The position numbers and the translations under genes were made by a program. A stretch of DNA of 64,000 nt, from NCBI RefSeq assembly GCF_042788235.1, contig NZ_JBHZOL010000105.1, forward strand, positions 1-64,000. Reading direction: 5' to 3'. Origin of the DNA: Sphaerothrix epifaneia. GTDB taxonomy: Bacteria > Cyanobacteriota > Cyanobacteriia > Phormidesmidales > Phormidesmidaceae. The number at the start of each line of letters is the position of its first letter. The stretch's first letter is position 1. The notes under the pieces were generated by a model. It was not told the DNA's origin. It searched no databases and was given only the letters and a program-made list of their open reading frames with translations. Positions 35,470 to 43,514 of the stretch are shown here, one piece after another.

Positions 35470-37214
35470 AAACGCGAGCTAGCTACTGGCAACTTCTACC
35501 TTTTTTGCAACCTCACTGGTCGTTATTTGCTAGCGGCGGAGCCTGCATTATTGGCTATGTATTGATGACGCTGCTGTTGCCTTATTTGGCCGGACAAGCA
35601 GCGCTTTACATTGGCCAGGGTAATGTGTCTGAAATTGCCTACTGGTTAGGGCTGGCCACGGTCGTTTTTTTAGTCCGCAGCGTTTTTCAATACTGGGAAA
35701 ATATTTGGATGATCAGCGCCTCTCTGGAGGTGGCACTGAGTTTACGCAAACAAGTCTATGCTCATCTGCACAAACTGGGGCTGAGATATTTTGAGCGATC
35801 GCAGACGGGCGACCTGGCTTACCGACTGACCGAAGATATTGATCGCGTGGGCGAAATTGTCCACAAAATGTCGCAGCAGTTTGTTTCATCGGGACTACAG
35901 CTAATTGCCATTCCTATCTACATGCTGTATCTCAACTGGCCGCTGACGCTGGCAGGTTTGATTTTGGCACCCCTGATGGGCTGGTTGATTGGTCGGTTTG
36001 GGCACCAAATGTTAATTCTTTCGCGCCGTAGCCAGACTCAGGTGTCTAACTTGTCAGCTCTGTTGACTGAGGTGTTTGGCAGCATTCGGGTAGTGCAGGC
36101 GTTTGCCGCACAAGCTTATGAGGTGGAGCGCTTTAACCGCGAGGCTGAGCACAATCGCACCGCTCGTTACCGAGCCGAGCGGCTGAAGGCAGTGCAGTAT
36201 CCGGTGGTGGGCTTTCTAGAAGCGATCAGCATCATGCTGCTCTTTTTCTTGGGCGGCTGGCAAATTTCGCAAGGCAATTTAGCGCCGCAGGAGTTTGTCA
36301 GCTTTTTGACAGCCGTAGCGTTGTTATTGCATCCCATTGATCTGGTTACGCAGCACTATAACGAGTTTAAGCAGGCAGAAGCCTCGGTAGAACGCATTTT
36401 TGAGCTGATGGCGATCGCCCCTACGATGCAAGACAAGCCCAATGCGATCGCTTTACCAACGGTCACGGGCAAAGTGGAGTTTCAGCAAGTGAGCTTTGCT
36501 TACACCGATCATCAGTCCGTCATTCAAGATCTGTGTTTACGCACCCATCCGGGTGAGGTTGTGGCCTTGGTTGGCTCGTCTGGGGCAGGTAAAACAACGC
36601 TAATGAATTTACTGCTGCGCTTTTATGAACCGCAAGACGGGCAAATCTTAATTGATGGTATTGACATTCGCGATGTCAAAATCACCAGTTTGCGCCATCA
36701 GATCGGCGTTGTCCCCCAGGAGACGACGCTGTTCTCCGGGACGATTGCGCAAAACATTGCCTATGGCCAACCCGATTTAGACTTGCAGACCATTGAAGCT
36801 GCCGCCAAAATTGCCAATGCCCACGACTTTATCAGTCAGTTTTCTCAGGGCTACCAAACCTGGGTAGGCGAACGCGGCGCAACGCTTTCTGGTGGTCAGC
36901 GGCAGCGAGTGGCGATCGCCCGAGCAGTGGTATCTAATCCGCGCATTTTGATTTTAGATGAGGCGACCTCTGCCCTTGATTCTGAATCGGAAGCGCTGGT
37001 GCAAGAAGCTCTAGAGCGGGCAATGGAAAATCGCACGGTGTTTATTATTGCCCATCGTTTGAGCACAGTGCGACGAGCAGACACCATTTTGTTTTTAGAG
37101 AAGGGCCGTATTGTGGAGTCGGGGACTCACCCAGAACTGCTGGCTAAAGGCGGACGCTATGCTAGCTTTTATGCTCAACAGTTTGAAGGCGTAAGAAGAA
37201 CTCCAGATACATAG
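35466..37214 (+). CDS. ABC exporter, fused membrane and ATPase domains (MsbA-like)
   Basis: This half-transporter has 582 residues. Six transmembrane helices cover about 15-300. The ATPase has Walker A VGSSGAGKTT, Q-loop VPQET, signature LSGGQRQRVAIARA, Walker B ILILDEATSALD and IIAHRLST. The type exports lipids or drugs as a homodimer. Four-base coupling to the LpxB-like gene suggests it flips the glycolipid that enzyme makes. Confidence 0.87.
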   Translation: MKTRASYWQLLPFLQPHWSLFASGGACIIGYVLMTLLLPYLAGQAALYIGQGNVSEIAYWLGLATVVFLVRSVFQYWENIWMISASLEVALSLRKQVYAHLHKLGLRYFERSQTGDLAYRLTEDIDRVGEIVHKMSQQFVSSGLQLIAIPIYMLYLNWPLTLAGLILAPLMGWLIGRFGHQMLILSRRSQTQVSNLSALLTEVFGSIRVVQAFAAQAYEVERFNREAEHNRTARYRAERLKAVQYPVVGFLEAISIMLLFFLGGWQISQGNLAPQEFVSFLTAVALLLHPIDLVTQHYNEFKQAEASVERIFELMAIAPTMQDKPNAIALPTVTGKVEFQQVSFAYTDHQSVIQDLCLRTHPGEVVALVGSSGAGKTTLMNLLLRFYEPQDGQILIDGIDIRDVKITSLRHQIGVVPQETTLFSGTIAQNIAYGQPDLDLQTIEAAAKIANAHDFISQFSQGYQTWVGERGATLSGGQRQRVAIARAVVSNPRILILDEATSALDSESEALVQEALERAMENRTVFIIAHRLSTVRRADTILFLEKGRIVESGTHPELLAKGGRYASFYAQQFEGVRRTPDT

Positions 37215-37259
37215 CAAAAGGTAAACGGCAAGATTCCGGCAAACTGCGGATAGCTTGCT

Positions 37260-37595
37260 TTAAGCATCGGTTGAGGGTGTTTTCTGGCCTCGCAGTCGCT
37301 GTAGTGTAATTTGAATTCCTAAAGCAAACAATCCTAAAGCAGCCACCCCAAAAACACCTGCGCCTAAAGCTACGATTCCCATAACCAGCGTGCGAACGGC
37401 AGCAGCAATGTTGATGGCGGTCACGTTGGTTGAAGCAATCGGCTTGTTGGCAAAAGTTAAGGCGATCGCACTAAATAAGCGGTAAAGCAACCAACCCAGA
37501 CCTCCTGCCACCAAAGAACCCAGAAAGCAGCGCCACGGACTAACAGTGGCGATCGCCCGGTCGGTTTGCAGCTTCGGGGAAGGCTCTGTCATCAC
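37260..37595 (-). CDS. DUF3082 membrane protein
   Basis: This is a 111-residue cyanobacterial protein resembling the DUF3082 family. It has two or three hydrophobic helices, at about 23-45 (CFLGSLVAGGLGWLLYRLF) and 65-98 (two glycine-rich helices), and a basic C-terminus. Its role is unknown. It follows ispE by 62 bases on the same strand. Confidence 0.75.
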   Translation of the reverse strand: MMTEPSPKLQTDRAIATVSPWRCFLGSLVAGGLGWLLYRLFSAIALTFANKPIASTNVTAINIAAAVRTLVMGIVALGAGVFGVAALGLFALGIQITLQRLRGQKTPSTDA

Positions 37596-37657
37596 TCTAC
37601 CTCAGCAACGGCTTGATGTTCTTATCCTATCGCCTTGGGGTAGGCTCACTCCTCATC

Positions 37658-38602
37658 CTAAGGTTCTAGCTGAATACTGGTTGACGTTAATTGAGTCGGC
37701 CAAATACCCAAATCTTCGTCCGGAATAGCCTGTCGCAGCCGGGTCGCCATTTCAGCAGCTTGAGCCGCCGTTTCAACCAGCGTAAAAACCGTAGGGCCAG
37801 AACCTGACATCAGCGTCCCCAAGCCACCTAAACTAGCCATAGTTTCTTTGAGCTGGGCTACCTGGGGGTAAGCAGGCAAGACTACGTTTTCAAAGTCATT
37901 GCAAAGTTCTTGACCAACCGTGGCATAGTCATGATGACTGATGGCAGCAACCATTGCCCCGGAGTGAATACGTTGTTGCCGTTCTCGCCGCCTTTGCGGA
38001 TCGTTAAGATAGCGATCGCCAAACTGTTGTCGATAGGTCTGATAAGCCCAGGGGGTAGAAACCGCAAGGCTCTGATATTTGGCTAGAACCACATGGAGCT
38101 GATCGAGTCCTCTCAGCGTATCCAGTTCTTCACCCCGTCCAGTGGCGATCGCCGTTCCCCCCATAATGCAGAAGGGAACATCTGACCCTAGCTTAGCCCC
38201 TAGATCTTGTAGTTCTAGCTGCGTTAGCCCTAGCTGCCACAGCAAATCCAGCCCCACCAACACAGCAGCAGCATTGGTAGAACCACCCGCCAGCCCAGCC
38301 CCAATGGGGATATTTTTTTCAATGACAATTTCTACCCCACCAAATTTAGCAATCTGAGTCGGAAATTCTTGCGCCAGCAGCGCAGCCGCTCGGTAAGCCA
38401 AATTTGTTTCATCGGCAGGCACTTGAGGATGGTTGCAGCGCACGCGAATGTCATCTACACCAATCGTCCTCACCGTCAGGCGATCGGCTAAAGCGACGCT
38501 CTGCATGATCATGACCAGTTCGTGAAAACCATCGGGGCGATCGCCAATAATCTCTAGATACAAATTAATTTTTGCTGCCGCCTGCAAGGAATAAAAACGC
38601 AT
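37658..38602 (-). CDS. ispE: 4-diphosphocytidyl-2-C-methyl-D-erythritol kinase
   Basis: This is the GHMP-family kinase of the MEP pathway, which supplies isoprenoids for carotenoids, chlorophyll phytyl tails and quinones. It starts FYSLQAAAKINLYLEI (AKINL is diagnostic). The GHMP ATP loop is IPIGAGLAGGSTNAAAVL, and GSDVPF and MSGSGPTVF follow. 314 residues is normal. It lies 46 bases after rsmA, a widespread neighbourhood. Confidence 0.95.
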   Translation of the reverse strand: MRFYSLQAAAKINLYLEIIGDRPDGFHELVMIMQSVALADRLTVRTIGVDDIRVRCNHPQVPADETNLAYRAAALLAQEFPTQIAKFGGVEIVIEKNIPIGAGLAGGSTNAAAVLVGLDLLWQLGLTQLELQDLGAKLGSDVPFCIMGGTAIATGRGEELDTLRGLDQLHVVLAKYQSLAVSTPWAYQTYRQQFGDRYLNDPQRRRERQQRIHSGAMVAAISHHDYATVGQELCNDFENVVLPAYPQVAQLKETMASLGGLGTLMSGSGPTVFTLVETAAQAAEMATRLRQAIPDEDLGIWPTQLTSTSIQLEP

Positions 38603-38648
38603 CTGAAACTATTTCCAGTTATAGAACTGAGTCAGCACCAGTCCCCCG

Positions 38649-39485
38649 CTAATCGCAGCGGCTAGCGTGAATCTCTTGAATCTTATTACTTAACCTGACC
38701 CATTGTTCAACGCTTAGCTCTTCGGCGCGTGCCGTCGGCGTCACCTCCAAAGCCGCTAAAAGCGGCGTCAACTGATCGCGCTCAATGACTGGTTTAAGAT
38801 TGTTACGCAGCATCTTACGTCGGCTACTAAATCCTAACTGTACGAGCTGATCAAAGAGCTGTAGATTCTCAGCCCGTGGCAAAAACGGTCGTGGTCGCAG
38901 CCGTACTACCGCCGACTCAACCTTAGGCGGTGGCTGAAAGGCTTTGGCTGGCACCAGACAAATCAGTTCACAACAGGCCAAATACTGTACCCTCACCGAA
39001 AGCGCCCCAAACACTTTAGATCCGGGTTGGGCATAAAGGCGATCGGCAACCTCTCGCTGAATCAGCAGCACAATTTGATCAAAAGGCTGTGGCCTGGGCT
39101 GAGTGAGGCTACCTAATAGCTTTTCTAAAATCGGAGCCGTAATGTAGTACGGAATATTGGCAACAACTTTGTTCAGCGGGTAAAAGTCAGGCTGCCCAGC
39201 TAGCTCATCGGCTAGATCAAGCTGTAAAATATCCCCTTCTAGCAATAAGAACTGGTCAACTTTTTCAAACTGACTGCGCAATCGTTGGCATAAATCGCGA
39301 TCGATCTCAACCGCCACGACAGCCTCAGCCAGCGCAGTGAGCCATCGGGTTAAAACGCCCGTACCTGGGCCAATCTCTAAAATGCGATCGCGCTTTGACA
39401 CCTCAGCCGCCGCCAAAATTCGGTGCAACACTTTTTCGCTCTTCAGCCAATGCTGGCCAAATCGTTTTCGGGGCCGGGGTGACAT
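38649..39485 (-). CDS. rsmA: 16S rRNA dimethyladenosine transferase (A1518/A1519)
   Basis: RsmA (KsgA) dimethylates two adjacent adenosines near the 3' end of 16S rRNA late in 30S assembly. Visible motifs are KRFGQHWL at the start, the SAM motif EIGPGTGVLT, VEIDRDL, the catalytic NIPYYI, and VQYL plus RKMLRNNLK near the end. The ATG at 39485 puts the family start MSPRPRKRFGQ first; the open frame reaches further upstream without similarity. About 278 residues. Confidence 0.95.
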   Translation of the reverse strand: MSPRPRKRFGQHWLKSEKVLHRILAAAEVSKRDRILEIGPGTGVLTRWLTALAEAVVAVEIDRDLCQRLRSQFEKVDQFLLLEGDILQLDLADELAGQPDFYPLNKVVANIPYYITAPILEKLLGSLTQPRPQPFDQIVLLIQREVADRLYAQPGSKVFGALSVRVQYLACCELICLVPAKAFQPPPKVESAVVRLRPRPFLPRAENLQLFDQLVQLGFSSRRKMLRNNLKPVIERDQLTPLLAALEVTPTARAEELSVEQWVRLSNKIQEIHASRCD

Positions 39486-39557
39486 AGACAGGCAAAAGCA
39501 GGGGATTACATTATAAATCCTCGCTTCTCCCCCACGTGATAGCGGCATTGCGCTCAA

Positions 39558-39597
39558 ACAAAAACAGCAGAATGAAAGGCTCATTCTGCTGCTTTGA
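39558..39597 (-). terminator. Terminator of the PEP-CTERM surface-protein gene
   Basis: A perfect 11-bp stem CAGCAGAATGA (39565-39575) with TCATTCTGCTG (39581-39591), extended by partial CTCAAA/TTTGAG pairing. On the minus strand it is followed by TTTTTGTTTG. It lies downstream of the gene ending at 39714, beyond repeat copy H. Confidence 0.75.
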
Positions 39598-39599
39598 GT

Positions 39600-39711
39600 T
39601 TTATAGCAGTAGTCGTTAGGATCAAGGCACTCAAATTGCAGAAAGCCACTGACAGAAAACCGTTTATGCTGCTTTCCGTCTTTAGCCTTCTGTCTTTGGC
39701 GATAGCTTGTG
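39600..39711 (+). repeat. Intergenic repeat, copy H
   Basis: This is a full-length copy. It opens TTATAGCAGTAG, has GGCACTCAAATTG, GAAAGCCACTGACAG, a GCTGCTTTCCGTC block, and ends CTTTGGCGATAGCTTGTG. It starts 9 bases after a terminator hairpin and ends next to the stop codon of the surface-protein gene. Confidence 0.78.
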
Positions 39712-39713
39712 GC

Positions 39714-40505
39714 CTAGGCCAGACGAGAGCGCTTAGATACCAAAAAGGTGCTGAGTAAGCCAAGTCCTAGCAGCAAACCGGGTTCAGGAACAGACTGAGA
39801 CTCCCGCTCGGCTGCTGTACCCACAAACTTCCAGTCAGGGCCATTAAAACCGCTTTCGCTGGAAAACCGAATTCTAGAAACTGGGCCTGATACACCCAAA
39901 TCTTGGGCAATGTTTAGACCAAAAGAACCCACTGCCTGAGCGTTGCCAATTTCAGTGGTATCGATGGAGAAGCCAGCGTCTGTCCACAAATCGCGGCTGA
40001 CCTTAAAGAAATTGCCAATCAGGTTGCCGTTATCATCCAGTGCTTGAACCCCTAAATCGCTGTTTTTGCCGCGCTCCCAAATTAACAGGTTGTCAATGGC
40101 GCGGGCAAAATCTAGATCAATTTGGAAGCTACCGCTGTCTTCGGTATCCACAATGTTGTTGAGGTTAGCCGTCGTCAGGTTCGTGACGATTTCAGCCGCG
40201 TTAGCATCTTCTTGAGAAATCCCCGTGGTGGCTTCATCGCCTTTGTCAGCACTTGCAGCTCCTGTATTTCCACCAGAAAACTCATCGTTGCTGACAATCG
40301 TGGCTCCTGAGATAAAGGATAAATCTTCGACCACTACCCGCTCGCCTGTTTCTAACACAACAGCCTTGAGGAAGATATCACCCTTGGCAGAAGACCCTTC
40401 AACTTCGCTGACGAAACTGAACGCTTGCGCGGAGCCAACCAGAGACAAAAGAGTAATAGATGTAAGACCTAGCGAAGCACTTACCTGAGACAAAAAGGAA
40501 GCCAT
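39714..40505 (-). CDS. PEP-CTERM exported surface protein
   Basis: This is a 263-residue secreted protein. The signal peptide ends near SAQAFS (about residue 30). The middle is an acidic Ser/Thr/Asn-rich beta domain with NLNNIVDTEDSG and LLIWERGKNSDLGVQAL, a pattern I associate with cyanobacterial exosortase-dependent surface proteins of the XDP2 type. The tail is SVPEPG (about 239), a hydrophobic helix, then KRSRLA, a standard PEP-CTERM signal. Its molecular role is unknown. Confidence 0.75.
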   Translation of the reverse strand: MASFLSQVSASLGLTSITLLSLVGSAQAFSFVSEVEGSSAKGDIFLKAVVLETGERVVVEDLSFISGATIVSNDEFSGGNTGAASADKGDEATTGISQEDANAAEIVTNLTTANLNNIVDTEDSGSFQIDLDFARAIDNLLIWERGKNSDLGVQALDDNGNLIGNFFKVSRDLWTDAGFSIDTTEIGNAQAVGSFGLNIAQDLGVSGPVSRIRFSSESGFNGPDWKFVGTAAERESQSVPEPGLLLGLGLLSTFLVSKRSRLA

Positions 40506-40943
40506 AGCTGCTCAAAAAAATAAAGAAACTTACTTTTCAGAGCTTAACTTCCTAGGCGAGAAGCGTAATCTGTAAAAGCCTCGACTCGGAAAATACCAGT
40601 ATTTTTAGATCTCGAAAGGTTTATTACAAATTTGAGTTGTTTATCTAGAGCAACTACGCATACGCTAATAGCGAGGTAAAACGGTTGGATTTTTTCAAAC
40701 ACAGAAAAAATCGTCATTGTTTAGCAATTGCAGTGGTTTTGCGGACTTTGCTTATTTTTTGCTGGTTAATTTTACCGATCGTAGTTTTGCTGAGCAGCTA
40801 AAATTAGAAGCCGTTAGATAAACAAAAAAATATTTTTCTTTGGCTGACTAATTAAAGGTATTTCAGTCAATCTTAGTAGATCAGTAGGCCAAATGGCGCA
40901 TTGATCTACTAAATAATTTACGTTTTGAATAATCGCTGATTGA
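40506..40943. other. AT-rich intergenic region
   Basis: This is 438 bases, distinctly AT-richer than the rest of the window. The left part should contain the promoter of the PEP-CTERM gene; several T- and A-runs are present but no clear -10/-35 pair. The right part holds a strong hairpin (40873-40912). No gene is seen. Confidence 0.5.
40873..40912. terminator. Long inverted repeat, possible terminator
   Basis: An 11-bp perfect inverted repeat, TTAGTAGATCA (40873-40883) and TGATCTACTAA (40902-40912), with an 18-base loop that contains CCAAATGG. It lies 31 bases after the DUF928 stop. No T run follows on the minus strand, so it could be a protein-binding site or an RNA-stabilising hairpin instead. 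Confidence 0.45.
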
Positions 40944-41660
40944 CTAGCGCCAAACCACTTGATTAGCCAAATCTGCTAAACCGACTGACTGCAACAGCGA
41001 TCGCCGTTGTAAAACTGCCTGCTGTGGATCTATCGCTTCCAAGGCTGCGAGCGCCTCATACCAAACGCCCGCCTCGGCATAAATGCCTGGACGTTCTTGA
41101 AGCTGAGCATTTGCCAGTTGTTGAGTGAGGTCTGCACTCGGCGCAATCCGGCGAATGTTGCTTTCTACTACCAGGTTTTCGTCGGGTCGCTCTGGGCTAC
41201 ACACAACCGAGAAGTACCAATAGTAGTTGTGATCGACGGCTAGGGAGGGCTGGCTATCTGCCTCGGACAAGTCAATCGCGATCACTTCGCCAGAGGTAGA
41301 TTGCGCTGCGAAAGACTTTTGATAGACTAGGCGATTGGTAGCCTCTTCGTAGAGGAGAAACTCTAGCTGATTGGCCTGATTAGGCGGTACGTAAACGTAA
41401 AAGGTGGGCAAAGCTTCGGTGGTTAAGCCAATATTTGTATTTGGCATAAGAGCCACTAGCTCAGTCGGGCTTTGGTTAGAAGCGATCAGGCAGCTATCGT
41501 TGCTGCGGGAGGCTCCCGCTTCGCGGTTGCCGGGTGCCTGTAAATCAGGTGAGTTAAAGCTCAAACTTGCCTGGACATTAGCGGCTAGGGCAGCAGCAGC
41601 CGAAAGACCAATGAGGAAAATAGTTGAGACTTTGTACCAGGAAGAGATAGCGGTTTTCAT
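40944..41660 (-). CDS. DUF928 domain secreted protein
   Basis: This is a 238-residue exported protein resembling the cyanobacterial DUF928 family. The signal peptide spans about 1-32 (ends AANVQA). The core has LVALMPNTNIGLTTEALPTF, FYVYVPPN, LEFLLYEEA and NYYWYFSVVCSPERPDEN, which are typical of the family. The C-terminal part is helical. DUF928 has no known activity; such genes often neighbour CHASE2-domain genes, as here in the divergent direction. Confidence 0.82.
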   Translation of the reverse strand: MKTAISSWYKVSTIFLIGLSAAAALAANVQASLSFNSPDLQAPGNREAGASRSNDSCLIASNQSPTELVALMPNTNIGLTTEALPTFYVYVPPNQANQLEFLLYEEATNRLVYQKSFAAQSTSGEVIAIDLSEADSQPSLAVDHNYYWYFSVVCSPERPDENLVVESNIRRIAPSADLTQQLANAQLQERPGIYAEAGVWYEALAALEAIDPQQAVLQRRSLLQSVGLADLANQVVWR

Positions 41661-41934
41661 AGTTGAGCCGATTTCGTAAGGGGCTAGATTTGCTATCAGT
41701 CGCGATCGCTCAAAAGCTCAGGGGCTGTCTAGTCCATACTTCGCGACATACCGTTCCTGTCCGCAAAAATCTTCAGCAGAATTTTGTTTTCTCCGCAAAA
41801 CATTCATCCTAGCTTTAGATTTCCCCCTGCCTGTGGGTTTGGCACACGGTAGAACGGCTAAGCAATGGGCGAATCGCATTTGTTGGCACTAAGCTTAAAA
41901 GTAAAGATCAGACCTGCTGTAACTGTTGTTGCTG

Positions 41935-43461
41935 ATGGCCCTCCCCCCTCCTTTTAAGCAGCTACGAGCTGGGCTACCTCGGCTAGCCTGGACAAAACTT
42001 GCCCCTTTTCTACAGACAGCTTGTTTGACCAGTTTGTTGCTAAGCGCAGCCGTGATTGGCGGGCGATCGCTAGGGTTGTTGCAGGGTCTAGAATTAGCCG
42101 CCTACGATCAGCTCATCCGCATCCGCCCCGACCGCGGCCCCGATCCGCGTCTCTTGATTGTCGGCATTACCGAAAACGACATTCAGACTCGTCGTGAGTG
42201 GCCGATTCAAGATCAAACCATTGCTGACTTATTAGCCAAGCTGCTAGCTGATGAACCCGAAGTTATCGGTCTAGATATATTTCGGGATGTACCCATTGGT
42301 TCTGGACACGTAGCCTTACTGAGGCAGTTGCACGCAAGTGACCGGATTATTCCGGTTTGCAAACTCAGCAGTGCTGAAGATCCCGGTATTGCACCGCCAG
42401 CCGATGTCGCCCCTACAGCCGTTGGTTTTTCTGACATCGTTGTCGATCCAGGCGGGATTTTGCGCCGTAACCTGTTGGTGGCCACACCAGAACCCTTTGA
42501 AGACGTGCTGCCGCTACAGCATCGTTGTAATGGGTCAGACGTTATCTTGTCATTTGGTCTACAGCTTGCCCTGAGATATTTGGCAGCGCGGGGCATCGAA
42601 CCTCAGCTCACCGAGACGGAGACGATTCAGCTTGACTCGGTTAGGCTCAATCGCTTTCGCCAAGGCATGGGGGGATATCAGCAGGTAGACGATAATGGCT
42701 ATCAGCTCTTACTTAATTACCGCTCGGCCAAACAAGTGGCTCCTCAGGTAACGTTGGGTCAGGTCTTAGCCGGACAGGTGAAGCCAGAATTAATTCGCGA
42801 TCGCATTGTGCTGATAGGTTTGACAACGCCTCAGGCTAAGGACGAATTTTATACACCCTATAGCGGCGGTCTGCAAGACCAGCAAAAAATGCCGGGTGTG
42901 CTTGTCCACGCTCAATCGGTGAGTCAAATTCTCAGCGCCGTCCTTGACGGTCGGCCTTTGATTTGGGCTTGGTCAAATCGGCAGGAAGCCGCTTGGATTG
43001 TGGGCTGGGGGCTGGTAGGTGGCGTCTTCGCCTGGTTCATTCGCCATCCGCTCTGGTTTGGCTCAGGGCTGTTCTTGCTCAATGGCATACTGTATGGTCT
43101 GGTCTTTTGGCTTTTTCTGCAAGGGGGCTGGATTCCACTGATACCGCCAGCGCTGGCTGTGCTGATTTCAGCCAGTGGCGTCGTTCTCGTCGATCGCTTT
43201 CATCACAGTTCTTATGGGCAAGCTGTTTATCGACAGGTTAAAAACTTCTTGAGACTCAATATTGAGATTGATACGGTTAAGGTCGAACGTCAAGTTTCAG
43301 AAATTGCCGAAACCGAATACTTTAGCCAGCTACAGCAGCGGGCTAAGCAACTTCGTAAGCAGCGTCAGTCTCCCTCAGCCAAAACATCGGCTGCGGAGCC
43401 AAAGCCAGCAGAGAAGCGACAAAACCCATCTTCAGAAATTTCTTCAGACATTGAAGAGTAG
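41935..43461 (+). CDS. CHASE2-domain membrane protein
   Basis: This is a sensor-like membrane protein of 508 residues. It has one N-terminal helix (about 30-50), the extracytoplasmic CHASE2 domain (about 55-330, with AYDQLIRIRPDRGPDPRLLIV and VLIGLTTPQAKDEFYTPY), then three transmembrane helices (about 345-425). The cytoplasmic end is a charged Gln/Lys-rich tail with no kinase, cyclase or other output domain. It may pass the signal to a partner. The frame opens at TTG 41926, but ATG 41935 is the better start. Confidence 0.83.
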   Translation: MALPPPFKQLRAGLPRLAWTKLAPFLQTACLTSLLLSAAVIGGRSLGLLQGLELAAYDQLIRIRPDRGPDPRLLIVGITENDIQTRREWPIQDQTIADLLAKLLADEPEVIGLDIFRDVPIGSGHVALLRQLHASDRIIPVCKLSSAEDPGIAPPADVAPTAVGFSDIVVDPGGILRRNLLVATPEPFEDVLPLQHRCNGSDVILSFGLQLALRYLAARGIEPQLTETETIQLDSVRLNRFRQGMGGYQQVDDNGYQLLLNYRSAKQVAPQVTLGQVLAGQVKPELIRDRIVLIGLTTPQAKDEFYTPYSGGLQDQQKMPGVLVHAQSVSQILSAVLDGRPLIWAWSNRQEAAWIVGWGLVGGVFAWFIRHPLWFGSGLFLLNGILYGLVFWLFLQGGWIPLIPPALAVLISASGVVLVDRFHHSSYGQAVYRQVKNFLRLNIEIDTVKVERQVSEIAETEYFSQLQQRAKQLRKQRQSPSAKTSAAEPKPAEKRQNPSSEISSDIEE

Positions 43462-43514
43462 CGTGCCCTGGACAGCCATCAGCTGATCCAGGGTCTGTTG
43501 CTGCTGTTGGTAGC

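Noticed and set aside
43462..43514. CCCTGGA/TCCAGGG inverted repeat between convergent genes as a bidirectional terminator
   Set aside because: A 7-bp stem with a long loop and no T run on either side; too weak to call.
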